Source of the DNA: Streptomyces sp. ISL-94
GTDB taxonomy: Bacteria > Actinomycetota > Actinomycetes > Streptomycetales > Streptomycetaceae
Assembly: GCF_018614075.1 (NCBI RefSeq)
Contig: NZ_JAGGOZ010000012.1
Coordinates: forward strand, 1-40,597
Reading direction: 5' to 3'
Length of the DNA stretch: 40,597 nt
A program made the translations under genes and the position numbers. The notes under the pieces were generated by a model. It saw only the letters and a list, made by a program, of their open reading frames with translations. It searched no databases and was not told the origin of the DNA. Below, piece by piece: positions 6,692-14,270 of this stretch (positions are counted from its first letter, which is position 1; every line of letters begins with the position of its first letter).

Positions 6692-8953
6692 TCAGTGCTC
6701 CTTGACGAGTTCGGCGTACGGGCCCTGCGCCGCGACCAGGTACTCGTGCCGGCCCCGTTCCACGACCGTCCCCCGGTCGAGTACGACGATCTCGTCGCTG
6801 TCGCGGACCGTGCTCAGCCGGTGGGCGATGACCACGCAGGCGCAGCCGCGGCGGCGCAGGTTGTCGATGATGACCTGCTCGGTCACCGCGTCCAGGGCGC
6901 TGGTCACCTCGTCGAGGACCATGACGCTGGGGCGGCGCACCAGTGCCCGGGCGATCTCCAGGCGCTGGCGCTGGCCGCCGGAGAAGTTGCGGCCGTCCTG
7001 TTCGACGCGGCTGTGGATGCCGCCGGGGCGGCGGGCGACCACGTCGAGGACGGCGGCGTCCTCGAGGGCGGCGGTGACGGCCTCGTCCGGAATGGACGGG
7101 TCCCACAGCGTGACGTTGTCGCGGACGGTGCCTTCGAAGAGGAAGACGTCCTGGTCGACGAAGGAGACGGAGGCGGCCAGTGCGCCGCGCGGGATGTCCT
7201 CCAGCCGCATCCCGTCGATCCGGATGGTCCCCTCCCAGGGGGCGTAGAGGCCGGAGATCAGCCGGGAGACGGTGGACTTGCCGCTGCCGGAGCCGCCGAC
7301 GAGCGCGACCTGGCGGCCGGGACCGACCGAGAGCGAGAAGTCCTTGAGCAGCGGGGCGTCCAGCGGGCTGTAGCCGAAGGTGACGTTCTCCAGCTCGACG
7401 TGGCCCTTGAGGCGGCGGGTGGCGCCGGCGGGCTCGCGCCGCGAGTGGACCGGGTCGACGGGAAAGTTCTCGACGTCCTTGAGGCGGGCGACGTCGGCCG
7501 CGAAGTCCTGGATTCTTCCGGCGACACCGCCCAGCCGCGAGATCGGCGCGGTGAAGCTGGTCACCAGGGCCTGGAAGGCGACGAGCAGACCGACGGTGAG
7601 GTGGCCCTCCACCGCCCGCAGGCCGCCGATCATCAGGATCAGCGCGCTGTTGAACGCCGCCAGCGTGGGCGCGACCGTCGCCAGCCATGCGCTGGGCACG
7701 CCGAGCCGCTGCTGCACGTCGAGGGTGACCGCGTGCTGTCCGGCCCAGCGGCGGAAGAAGCCGTTCTCGCCGCCGGTGGCCTTCATCGTCTCGATGAGCT
7801 GGAGGCCGCTGTAGGAGGTGTTCGTCAGCCGGGCGCTCTCGGCGCGCAGCTTCTGGGTGCCGGTGGCCCTCAGGCGGATCACGATCCGCAGGGCCACCAC
7901 GTTGAGGAGCGCTACAGCCACGCCGACGAGGGTGAGCTGCGGATCGTACGTCCACAGCAGCACTGCGTAGAGCACGACCACCACGGCGTCCACGGCCGCG
8001 GCGGCGAGGTCCCGGGCGAGGGTCTCGGCGACCGCGTCGTTGGACTGGAGCCGCTGGACCAGATCGGCCGGGCTGCGCTGGGCGTAGAAGGTGACCGGGA
8101 GCCTGAGCAGGTGCCTGAGGAAGCGGGCGCTGCCCAGCGTGGAGGAGATGATGCGCCCGCGCAGCAGATTGGCCTGCTGGACCGCGGTGAGCGTCGCGGT
8201 GAGGGCGAGGGCGACGGCCATCGACGCGAACAGCACGCCCAGCAGGGAGGTCTGCTCTCCGATGAGGAACATGTCGATGTACGTGCGGCTCAGGGCCGGG
8301 ACGGACACGCCGACGGCCACCAGCAGGAGGCTGGAGACCACGGCGGCGGCCATGGTGCCCGAAGTGCCCCGCAGGCGGGCCGGCATGGCGCCCAGCACGC
8401 CCGGCTTGCGGCCGCCGCGGCGGAAGCCTTCGGCGGGTTCGAAGGTGAGCACGACGCCGGTGAAGCTGGTGTCGAACTCTTCCATCGGAACGAACCGGCG
8501 GCCCTTGCCGGGGTCGTTGACGTACACGCCCCTGCGGCCGAGGCGGCGGCCCATGCCGTCGTAGACGACGTAGTGGTTGAACTCCCAGAAGAGCACGGCC
8601 GGGCCGCGTACCTCGGCGAGCGCGGCCAGGTCCATCTGCATGCCCTTGGCCGCCAGCCCGTAACTGCGCGCGGCCTTGAGGAGGTTGCTGGCGCGGGAGC
8701 CGTCGCGGGAGACGCCGCAGGCGATGCGCAGCTCTTCGAGGGGGACGAAGCGGCCGTAGTGGCCGAGCACCATGGCCAGGGCGGCCGCGCCGCACTCCAC
8801 TGCCTCCATCTGGAGCACGGTGGGGGTGCGTACGGGGCGGGGCGTCCTGCCCCTGGGGGCGGGCGCGGACCTGCGGCGGGCGCCGCCCTTGGGCTCGGGG
8901 CGGTGGCGCCGGCGTCCGGCGGGAGGGAGCTGGGGAGCCTGCGGGGCGGTCAT
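6692..8953 (-). CDS. NHLM/NHLP-type bacteriocin-export ABC transporter with N-terminal C39 peptidase
   Basis: Cleaves a double-glycine leader and exports the peptide. It has 753 residues from the ATG at 8953. An in-frame ORF extends upstream to 9055, but 8953 gives the standard ATGA overlap with the adaptor gene. The peptidase domain has Cys54 (MEAVECGAAALAM), His127 (EFNHYVVYDG) and Asp147 (VNDPGKG), so the catalytic triad is intact. The membrane domain covers about residues 180-470. The nucleotide-binding domain has Walker A GGSGSGKST near 550, signature FSGGQRQRLEIARAL near 654 and Walker B VMVLDEVTSAL near 676. The obvious substrate is the small double-glycine peptide encoded upstream (9856-10095). 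The family assignment is strong; the substrate is inference from position. Confidence 0.92.
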   Translation of the reverse strand: MTAPQAPQLPPAGRRRHRPEPKGGARRRSAPAPRGRTPRPVRTPTVLQMEAVECGAAALAMVLGHYGRFVPLEELRIACGVSRDGSRASNLLKAARSYGLAAKGMQMDLAALAEVRGPAVLFWEFNHYVVYDGMGRRLGRRGVYVNDPGKGRRFVPMEEFDTSFTGVVLTFEPAEGFRRGGRKPGVLGAMPARLRGTSGTMAAAVVSSLLLVAVGVSVPALSRTYIDMFLIGEQTSLLGVLFASMAVALALTATLTAVQQANLLRGRIISSTLGSARFLRHLLRLPVTFYAQRSPADLVQRLQSNDAVAETLARDLAAAAVDAVVVVLYAVLLWTYDPQLTLVGVAVALLNVVALRIVIRLRATGTQKLRAESARLTNTSYSGLQLIETMKATGGENGFFRRWAGQHAVTLDVQQRLGVPSAWLATVAPTLAAFNSALILMIGGLRAVEGHLTVGLLVAFQALVTSFTAPISRLGGVAGRIQDFAADVARLKDVENFPVDPVHSRREPAGATRRLKGHVELENVTFGYSPLDAPLLKDFSLSVGPGRQVALVGGSGSGKSTVSRLISGLYAPWEGTIRIDGMRLEDIPRGALAASVSFVDQDVFLFEGTVRDNVTLWDPSIPDEAVTAALEDAAVLDVVARRPGGIHSRVEQDGRNFSGGQRQRLEIARALVRRPSVMVLDEVTSALDAVTEQVIIDNLRRRGCACVVIAHRLSTVRDSDEIVVLDRGTVVERGRHEYLVAAQGPYAELVKEH

Positions 8954-9756
8954 GGCAGCAGCCAGTCGACGGGGCGGCGGGCGGCGAGGTGGACGGCGCC
9001 GGTGACCGGGGTCGTCGAGTCGACGGCGTACGGGGGGCCGTCCGCGGAGGACCACCGGTAGCCGGACTTGGTGGCGGAGGAGCGCTCCAGCTGTACGAGC
9101 ACGGCGATCGGGCTGCCGTGGCGGGAGAACTGCTCGGCAAGCACGCCGTCGCCGAGGAAGCCGCTGATCTGCGCCTGCGTCTGGGGCGCGCGGCCGACCG
9201 CCTTGACGCGGCCGCGCAGCATGCCGAACTGCTGCTGCGGGACGGACTGGACGCTCAGGTCGACGGCGGCGCCCACCGGGATCGCCGCGCCGCCGGCGCC
9301 CGGTACGTACAGCACGGCCACCAGCGGGTCCTCGGGATCCTGCACGCGCTCCACCGTGGCGACGTCCGCGCCGGTCGTGACGACCGAGCCCACCTTCGCG
9401 ACCAGGGTGGTCAGCCGGCCGGCGGTCACCACGCGCACGGGGCGGTCCCCCTGCTCCGTACGGACGTTGAGCAGGGGCGCACCGGCGGCCAGCAGCTGGC
9501 CCTCCTCGGCGAGGATTCCGGTCACCTGTCCCGCGACCGGGCTCTGGAGCACGTAACTGCCGTCGGCATGGGTGAGGATGCCGGGTGCGGTCAGCTTGGA
9601 GGACACGGTGCCGGTGAAGGCCCAGAAGCCCGCGGCGGCCATGACGACGACGGTGACGGCCAGGACGAGCCGGCCCTGCGGGCGCGCGAAACGCACGGGC
9701 AAATCGAGTTCTTCGGGCGATTGCAGCTTGGAAAGAGCCTTTTGGCGAAACTGCAC
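8950..9756 (-). CDS. HlyD-like adaptor of an NHLM/NHLP bacteriocin-export system
   Basis: Membrane-fusion type partner of the two ABC subunits, 268 residues. It has the family opening FRQKALSKLQSPEELDLPVR, one membrane anchor at about 29-50, and a biotinyl-lipoyl/barrel-sandwich region (QSPVAGQVTGILAEEGQLL, about 72-90). The protein is shorter than Gram-negative HlyD and lacks a long coiled coil, as expected in an organism with no outer membrane. The start is GTG at 9756, preceded by GAAGGA at 7 nt. It is separated from the peptide gene by a strong hairpin and overlaps the next gene by 4 bases. Confidence 0.9.
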   Translation of the reverse strand: MQFRQKALSKLQSPEELDLPVRFARPQGRLVLAVTVVVMAAAGFWAFTGTVSSKLTAPGILTHADGSYVLQSPVAGQVTGILAEEGQLLAAGAPLLNVRTEQGDRPVRVVTAGRLTTLVAKVGSVVTTGADVATVERVQDPEDPLVAVLYVPGAGGAAIPVGAAVDLSVQSVPQQQFGMLRGRVKAVGRAPQTQAQISGFLGDGVLAEQFSRHGSPIAVLVQLERSSATKSGYRWSSADGPPYAVDSTTPVTGAVHLAARRPVDWLLP

Positions 9757-9802
9757 GGACTATTCCTTCAACTGCATTCGTATGGGCCTGGCGTGCGGGC
9801 AG

Positions 9803-9844
9803 CCATGAACCCCGGAGCCGTGGGGCGCACTCCGGGGTTCATGG
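9803..9844 (-). terminator. Perfect 15-bp hairpin between peptide gene and exporter genes
   Basis: The arms 9803-9817 and 9830-9844 are exact reverse complements, with a 12-nt loop. The hairpin lies 12 nt past the stop codon of the peptide gene and about 46 nt before the adaptor start. The likely role is partial termination or RNA 3'-end protection, giving much more peptide mRNA than exporter mRNA. Confidence 0.75.
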
Positions 9845-9855
9845 GGATATCCCGA

Positions 9856-10095
9856 TCAGAGACCGGCGCGACCGGTGTTCACCGAAACGCCGGTGATGCC
9901 CGAGACCAGGCCGGGGACGTGGGAGACGATGCCCGTGGCGGTCTGGACGGTGCTGAGGGAGCCGACGAGGCCGACAGCGCTGTTGACGTCGCTGGTCGCG
10001 GCGCCGGCCAGGCCGCCGGACACGGTGATGATGCCGCCGGAGACGGCGTCCAGCTCGGTGTCGGCGATCTCACGGGTCTCGATGTCGTTACGCAT
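9856..10095 (-). CDS. Double-glycine-leader peptide precursor with Cys-free core (putative bacteriocin)
   Basis: A 79-residue precursor. The leader contains IETREIADTELDAVSGG, ending in Gly20-Gly21, with the ELxxVSGG pattern recognised by C39 peptidases. Cleavage there would leave a 58-residue core rich in Gly, Val, Ser, Thr and Ala, without Cys, with a single Arg and a single His. A second VSGG at residues 25-28 is an alternative cleavage site. I chose the ATG at 10095 because AAAGG lies about 9 nt upstream. The GTG three codons earlier has no site. The leader resembles those of predicted type-A2 lantipeptides, but lanthionines need Cys and no modification enzyme is nearby. The core could therefore be an unmodified class II-like bacteriocin or a signalling peptide. 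I do not recognise the core. Confidence 0.85.
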   Translation of the reverse strand: MRNDIETREIADTELDAVSGGIITVSGGLAGAATSDVNSAVGLVGSLSTVQTATGIVSHVPGLVSGITGVSVNTGRAGL

Positions 10096-10552
10096 GGCGC
10101 GCACCTTTCATTGGGGGGAGGAATTACTTCCCGCGGCGGCTGGGGGCCCAAAACCCGGCCGCCATTCACAACCGCCGCGGTGCGCATGATGAAAGCACGC
10201 GAACGGGGGGCCCGGCCAATCCTGTTGACGCTCCATCACGGCCGGATGGCCGCCGCCGACGACCGGCGTGGAGCTTCATTCACCGAAAAGTGACGACTTC
10301 TTCACAAGATCGAGTAACACATACGCGCCGCCCGCTGCTTACACGGAACCCAACGGGGCAAACCACCACCAATCCGAGGCTACGGCTGCGGCTTTTCCGG
10401 CAGTTGTGGAGCCGGGTCGTCCCGGTCACGCACACGATGTGCAGATTTTCGGAAGGCGCGTGCGGTGACCGGCCCCTCACGCCCGGTGTGTGCCGGCAGG
10501 CGGCGCCGGTCCTCGTACCGGGGAAAGAGTCGGCTCCTCCGCGCGCCGGAGG
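10096..10552. other. Intergenic region upstream of the peptide gene
   Basis: About 457 nt with no convincing gene on either strand. It must contain the minus-strand promoter for the peptide and, at its right edge, the 3' end of the TolB-operon transcript. The stretch 10270-10330 is less GC-rich than its surroundings and contains the half-site cluster listed separately. I could not define -10 and -35 boxes with confidence. Confidence 0.5.
10280..10305. promoter_or_regulatory. Candidate operator with TCAC/GTGA half-sites
   Basis: TCAC (10280-10283), GTGA (10290-10293) and TCAC (10302-10305) form an inverted pair and a second, imperfect dyad (10290-10305, 12 of 16 positions symmetric). The position, about 190 nt upstream of the peptide start, suits a regulator of the bacteriocin promoter, but no regulator gene is adjacent. 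Confidence 0.3.
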
Positions 10553-10559
10553 TCAGCCG
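10531..10559 (-). terminator. Hairpin overlapping the stop codon of the TolB-like gene
   Basis: Outer arms CGGCT/AGCCG and inner arms CCTCCG/CGGAGG form an 11-bp stem with a 2-nt bulge and a 5-nt loop. It spans the stop codon at 10553-10555, at the end of a three-gene operon. It has no T-tract. Confidence 0.4.
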
Positions 10560-11566
10560 AGGCGCGCCGGGGAGCCGGCGGACGGGGTCAGGAGGCGGGG
10601 GGAGCCGGTGCCGTCGGCGGGGACGGTCCACAGGTCCGTGCTGTCGACGACGCCCTCGGTGGGCAGGGCGTAGGCGAGGGTGCGGTCGTCGAGCCAGGCG
10701 GCCTGGTCGTCCACGCTGCGCTTCTCCGTCAGGGGGTGGTCGCGGAGCGTCGCGAGGTCCATGACGTGCTCGCGCCACAGCGACGCGCCGCGCTGCACGC
10801 GCTTCTTGTACGCGATACGGGTCTCGTCCGGGGAGAGGGAGGGGCACTCGACGTTCTGGGCGAGGGTGGTGACGGTGCGGCGGGAGAGCGAGCCCTTCAC
10901 CAGATGGGTCTGGCCGGCCGTGGCGAGGGTGGCGTAGAAGGTGTCGTCGTCCTTGGAGAAGGTGACGCCCCAGAAGTTCACGTCTGCCGCGCGGTACTCC
11001 CGGCCGTCCATGAGGATCGCGAACTCCTCCAGGCTGGGTACGAGCTCCCCGCTGCGGGTGTCCACGATCGCGGTGCGGGTGGAGAAGAACGCGGAGCCGT
11101 AGGACTCGCCGGACACGAAGACGGTCCAGGCGGCGAACCGGCCGCTGGGCGAGACGCGGGCCCGGCTGGGCGTGCCCGCGAGGGGGAAGCTGCGCTGCGT
11201 GCGCAGCTCGGCGTCGACGATGAGGGCGCGGTTGTCCTGGGCGAGCGCGCCGGGCGTGGAGCGCAGGCACACACCGGTGCTCGCGGCGGCGTGGAAGCGC
11301 TGGCAGGTGAGCCCGGAGGCGGTCCGCCCGGCCTGGGGTGTGCCGGCCGGGACCGAGACGAGGGCGCCGCGGTGCGGGCCGCGGTCGGCGTTGAGGAAGG
11401 CGAGCGTGTCCTGCCGGGTGAGGGTGACCGGGCCCGCGGTGACCGCCGGGTTGCCCGTCTGCGGCTGGTCGGCGCGGGAGGCGCCGCGCAGCACCAGCGT
11501 GGTGGCGAGGCCGGCGAGCAGCAGCACCGCCGCGGCGAGTACGAGCAGGCGGCGTGACAGCGTCAT
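10553..11566 (-). CDS. TolB-like beta-propeller protein, membrane-anchored or secreted
   Basis: A 337-residue protein with an N-terminal hydrophobic segment (about 7-27, after SRR) that acts as an anchor or signal. The rest looks like WD40/TolB-type propeller blades: ARVSPSGRFAAWTVF, FSKDDDTFYATLATAG, CPSLSPDETRIAYKKR and AAWLDDRTLAYALP each carry the S-P-(D/S)-G/E-R turn pattern. Such proteins usually bind partners rather than catalyse. The start ATG at 11566 overlaps the MFS stop by 4 bases, so it is the last gene of the operon with the MFS and GT2 genes. A wall or glycan-sensing role is possible but unproven. Confidence 0.8.
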   Translation of the reverse strand: MTLSRRLLVLAAAVLLLAGLATTLVLRGASRADQPQTGNPAVTAGPVTLTRQDTLAFLNADRGPHRGALVSVPAGTPQAGRTASGLTCQRFHAAASTGVCLRSTPGALAQDNRALIVDAELRTQRSFPLAGTPSRARVSPSGRFAAWTVFVSGESYGSAFFSTRTAIVDTRSGELVPSLEEFAILMDGREYRAADVNFWGVTFSKDDDTFYATLATAGQTHLVKGSLSRRTVTTLAQNVECPSLSPDETRIAYKKRVQRGASLWREHVMDLATLRDHPLTEKRSVDDQAAWLDDRTLAYALPTEGVVDSTDLWTVPADGTGSPRLLTPSAGSPARLG

Positions 11567-12939
11567 CGGGTTCCTCGCGGGCGTGGGGAAGCGTCGGGGG
11601 CGGTCGGGGCAGACGGGGCAGGCGGGCGCAGCACGAAGGCGGCCGCGACGGCGGAGCACAGCAGCCCCGCCGCCGCCGCGGCGAGGGCCGGGCCGGGGCC
11701 CCAGAGCGTCCACGCCCCGCCGAAGGCCAGGGAGCAGCCGAAGCGGGCCAGCGCCTGGCCGGTGCCGACGAGGGCCAGGCCGGTGGCCCGCAGCTGCCGG
11801 GGGACGATGGCGGCGACGGCGGCGGGCAGCACGCCGTCGGTGGCGGCGTAGAAGAGGCCGTGCAGTACGAGGACCAGGTACGGCAGGGCCGGCTGCCGGC
11901 CGGGGACCCACAGCAGGAGCCCGTACCCCGCCAGCAGGAGCGCGTGCCCGGTCAGGAACACGGTGCGCCGCCCGATCCGGTCGGCGAGGGCACCGGCGGG
12001 TACCGCCAGCAGCAGGAACACGGCGGCGGTGCCGAGCGGCAGGAGCGGGAACCACTGCTCGCCCATGCCGGTGCGGCGTTGCAGCAGCAGGTAGACGAAG
12101 GCGTCGCTGACCGTGGTGAGGCCCAGCAGGGCGGCGCAGGCCGCCAGGGCGCGCAGCCGGGGCAGGCGCAGCAGGGCCAGTGCGTCGCGCAGGCCCACGG
12201 CGGGCGGCCGCACCCCGGCCGGTGCCGGCCCGCCACGCGTGCCCGTACCGCCCGTGCCGCCCGTACCGCCCGGGCCTTCGCCGCCCGGACCCCTGACACC
12301 CGGGCCCGGGGTGCCCGGTACGAAGAGCACGAGGACCACCACGCCCAGGACGGCCACGCACGCGCTCACGCCGAAGACGGTGTCGTAGCCGTCGGCCACC
12401 ACGCTCAGGATGAGGAAGGCGGCGAGCGGGCCGAGCAGCGCCCCGGTGGTGTCCATGGCCCGGTGTACACCGAAGGCACGCCCCTGTAACCCGGCAGGCG
12501 TGGACAGGGAGATCAGCGCGTCGCGCGGCGCGGTACGCAGCCCCTTGCCGGTGCGCTCCAGTGCGAGGACCACACCCACCGGGCCGAGGCTGTGGGCGAG
12601 CAGCAGCAGCGGCTTGCACAGGGCGGACAGGCCGTAGCCGAGTCCGGCGATCAGCTTGTGGTTGCGGACCCGGTCGGCGAGGTGCCCGCCGGTCAGCTGC
12701 ACCAGGGCGCTGACTCCGTTGTAGACGCCGTCGAGCGCGCCGAAGCCGAGGGGGCTCAGCCCCAGTCCCGCGACCAGGTACAGGGGCAGGACGGCGGTGA
12801 CCATCTCGGAGGAGACGTCGGTGACCATGCTGACCGTGCCGAGTGCGAGGACGGCCGAGGCGACCGCGGGCGCCCGTACGGGTCCGCGGCCCGGCCCGTT
12901 CTTCGCTCCGGCGGGAGCGGAGCGGTCCGCGAGGTACAT
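11563..12939 (-). CDS. MFS transporter
   Basis: A 458-residue, 12-helix major facilitator in the cytoplasmic membrane. It has motif-A-like loops (GGHLADRVRNHKL after helix 2, GALADRIGRRTVF after helix 8). A cytoplasmic linker between the two halves (about residues 205-245) is built largely from Gly and Pro, with GGTGGTGGTGT. The start ATG at 12939 is 2 nt after the GT2 stop, with GGGAG about 8 nt upstream; its stop overlaps the TolB-like start. With a GT2 upstream and a propeller protein downstream, it may move a sugar-linked or lipid-linked compound. The substrate is unknown. Confidence 0.88.
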   Translation of the reverse strand: MYLADRSAPAGAKNGPGRGPVRAPAVASAVLALGTVSMVTDVSSEMVTAVLPLYLVAGLGLSPLGFGALDGVYNGVSALVQLTGGHLADRVRNHKLIAGLGYGLSALCKPLLLLAHSLGPVGVVLALERTGKGLRTAPRDALISLSTPAGLQGRAFGVHRAMDTTGALLGPLAAFLILSVVADGYDTVFGVSACVAVLGVVVLVLFVPGTPGPGVRGPGGEGPGGTGGTGGTGTRGGPAPAGVRPPAVGLRDALALLRLPRLRALAACAALLGLTTVSDAFVYLLLQRRTGMGEQWFPLLPLGTAAVFLLLAVPAGALADRIGRRTVFLTGHALLLAGYGLLLWVPGRQPALPYLVLVLHGLFYAATDGVLPAAVAAIVPRQLRATGLALVGTGQALARFGCSLAFGGAWTLWGPGPALAAAAAGLLCSAVAAAFVLRPPAPSAPTAPDASPRPRGTR

Positions 12940-12941
12940 GG

Positions 12942-13913
12942 TCAGGAGCTCCCGGTGCGGCTGCTCTCGTCCCGCAGCCAGGTGGAGAAGTCCCCGCTCC
13001 GGATGGCCTTGCGCGATCCCCGCCGGGCGGCGAGGGCCGCCGCTGCGAACACCACGACCCCGGGGAGCAGCCGCGGATGGGCCCGCAGCAGGGCGCGCAG
13101 ATCGGCCGTGCCGGTGCGCGCGGAGGGCGCAGGCCCGGCCGGTGCGGAAGGCGCAGGCCCGGCCGGCGCTCCCGGCCCTCGCGCTACGGCAGACCCTCCC
13201 GACCCGGCCGGCACCGGCGCCCGCCCCGACGCCTGGAAGCGCTCGAACTCCGCCGACGAGGTCGCCGCGCGGATCCGCCGCCTGACCAGGTCCGACCACG
13301 CACGCGGCGGACGCACCACCACCCGGGCCGACTCGACCACGCGCCGCTCCCCCGGCCCGAAGGCCTGGGACGCGGCCAGGTCGTCGGCCATCAGCGGGGG
13401 CAGGGCGGCGATCCGCGCGTGCCCGGCCTGCGACACCGCGATGACCCCCCGGCCGAACAGCCCCTCGCGGACGGCCGGCAGCCGCTGCCACACCCCGTAG
13501 TACGCCCGCACCGGCCACGCGCACCCGGCCAGCGGGATCTCGCGGTCCGGCGCGGCGGCCAGCAGCTCGGGGCTCCCGGTGAACGCACCCGCCAGGGCCC
13601 GTACGTCGGCGGCGCCGACGACCACGTCGGCGTCGACGTAGAGCCGGGGAAAGCCCCGCGCATGCTCGTCGCCCACCCGAAGTGCCCTGTGTTTGGACGG
13701 AGTCGGGATCTCGACCACGCGGACCCGGGGCCCGCGCGCACCCGCCACCCGGGCGGTGTCGTCCGTACAGCCGTTGCACACGACGACGATGTCGAAGCCG
13801 GTGTCGGTGCCCTCGGCCGCGGCGTCGGCCAGGAGTGCGTCGAGGAGGCGGCCGATGACCCGGCCCTCGTTGTGGGCCGGTATCACGATGCTGGTCACCC
13901 GGGCAGTATGCAC
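12942..13913 (-). CDS. Family 2 glycosyltransferase with C-terminal hydrophobic segment
   Basis: A 323-residue GT-A fold enzyme. It has SIVIPAHNEGRVIGRLLDAL at about 8-27, VVVCNGCTDDTA near 43-54 and the nucleotide/metal-binding LYVDADVVVG near 91-100. A Pro/Ala-rich linker (about 235-270) is followed by one hydrophobic stretch (about 284-302). The GTG at 13913 is the annotated start, and a second GTG at codon 6 is possible; neither has a strong ribosome binding site. It is the first gene of the minus-strand operon and faces the polysaccharide operon across a 309-nt divergent region. The sugar donor and acceptor cannot be told. Confidence 0.85.
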   Translation of the reverse strand: MHTARVTSIVIPAHNEGRVIGRLLDALLADAAAEGTDTGFDIVVVCNGCTDDTARVAGARGPRVRVVEIPTPSKHRALRVGDEHARGFPRLYVDADVVVGAADVRALAGAFTGSPELLAAAPDREIPLAGCAWPVRAYYGVWQRLPAVREGLFGRGVIAVSQAGHARIAALPPLMADDLAASQAFGPGERRVVESARVVVRPPRAWSDLVRRRIRAATSSAEFERFQASGRAPVPAGSGGSAVARGPGAPAGPAPSAPAGPAPSARTGTADLRALLRAHPRLLPGVVVFAAAALAARRGSRKAIRSGDFSTWLRDESSRTGSS

Positions 13914-14222
13914 GCTCGAACACCTGCACCGGGCGATTCCCCCAACTCTGCCCGGGAGTAGGCCCGGTGGTCTAGATTGAGCGTCGCCGACCGGATTCGG
14001 CGTGCTTCGGCGGGGCGGGGATCAATCCGGAACGCCGGGGGGCGAAGGCAGGCGGATCACGTAGGGCATCGGTTGTGGGGGGTCCATCACCGTTGAGCGG
14101 GTCACACACCGGTCGCGCACGCGTCCGGCCCGCTGCCGACGGCACTTCCATCCATCGCACGCGTCCGGCCATGAGTTGTCGACACGCCAGTCGGCGTGCG
14201 TCGCGGAAGGAAGGGGAACGCT
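13914..14222. promoter_or_regulatory. Divergent control region of the GT2-MFS-TolB and polysaccharide operons
   Basis: 309 nt between divergent starts. It holds a TAGATT hexamer near 13972, which would suit a -10 box on the plus strand although no good -35 pairs with it. It also holds two exact 15-bp direct repeats (14116-14130 and 14156-14170) and a small hairpin (14183-14198, arms CACGCC/GGCGTG) just before the ribosome binding site of the plus-strand gene. Confidence 0.5.
14116..14170. repeat. Two exact 15-bp direct repeats, CGCACGCGTCCGGCC
   Basis: Copies at 14116-14130 and 14156-14170, starts 40 nt apart, within the leader or promoter of the polysaccharide operon. Each contains the palindrome ACGCGT. 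This is a candidate regulator binding pair. Confidence 0.6.
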
Positions 14223-14270
14223 GTGCAGGACACGGTGCAGGACGCGGTGCAGGACGCGGTGCAGGACGCG
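14223..14270. repeat. Four tandem 12-bp repeats at the 5' end of the dehydrogenase gene
   Basis: Units at 14223, 14235, 14247 and 14259. The first differs from the other three by one base. Each starts with GTG in frame, so copy-number change keeps the frame. Confidence 0.9.

Noticed and set aside
8954..9055. N-terminal extension of the peptidase-containing exporter
   Set aside because: It is an Arg/Pro-rich frame inside the adaptor gene; the ATG at 8953 gives the ATGA overlap typical of this operon.
9856..10095. Lanthipeptide precursor
   Set aside because: The leader is similar, but the core has no Cys and no LanM, LanB/C or LanKC gene is in the window.
10268..10673. Plus-strand small open frames right of the peptide locus
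   Set aside because: Arg/Thr-rich with no ribosome binding site or family signal, and partly antisense to the TolB-like gene.
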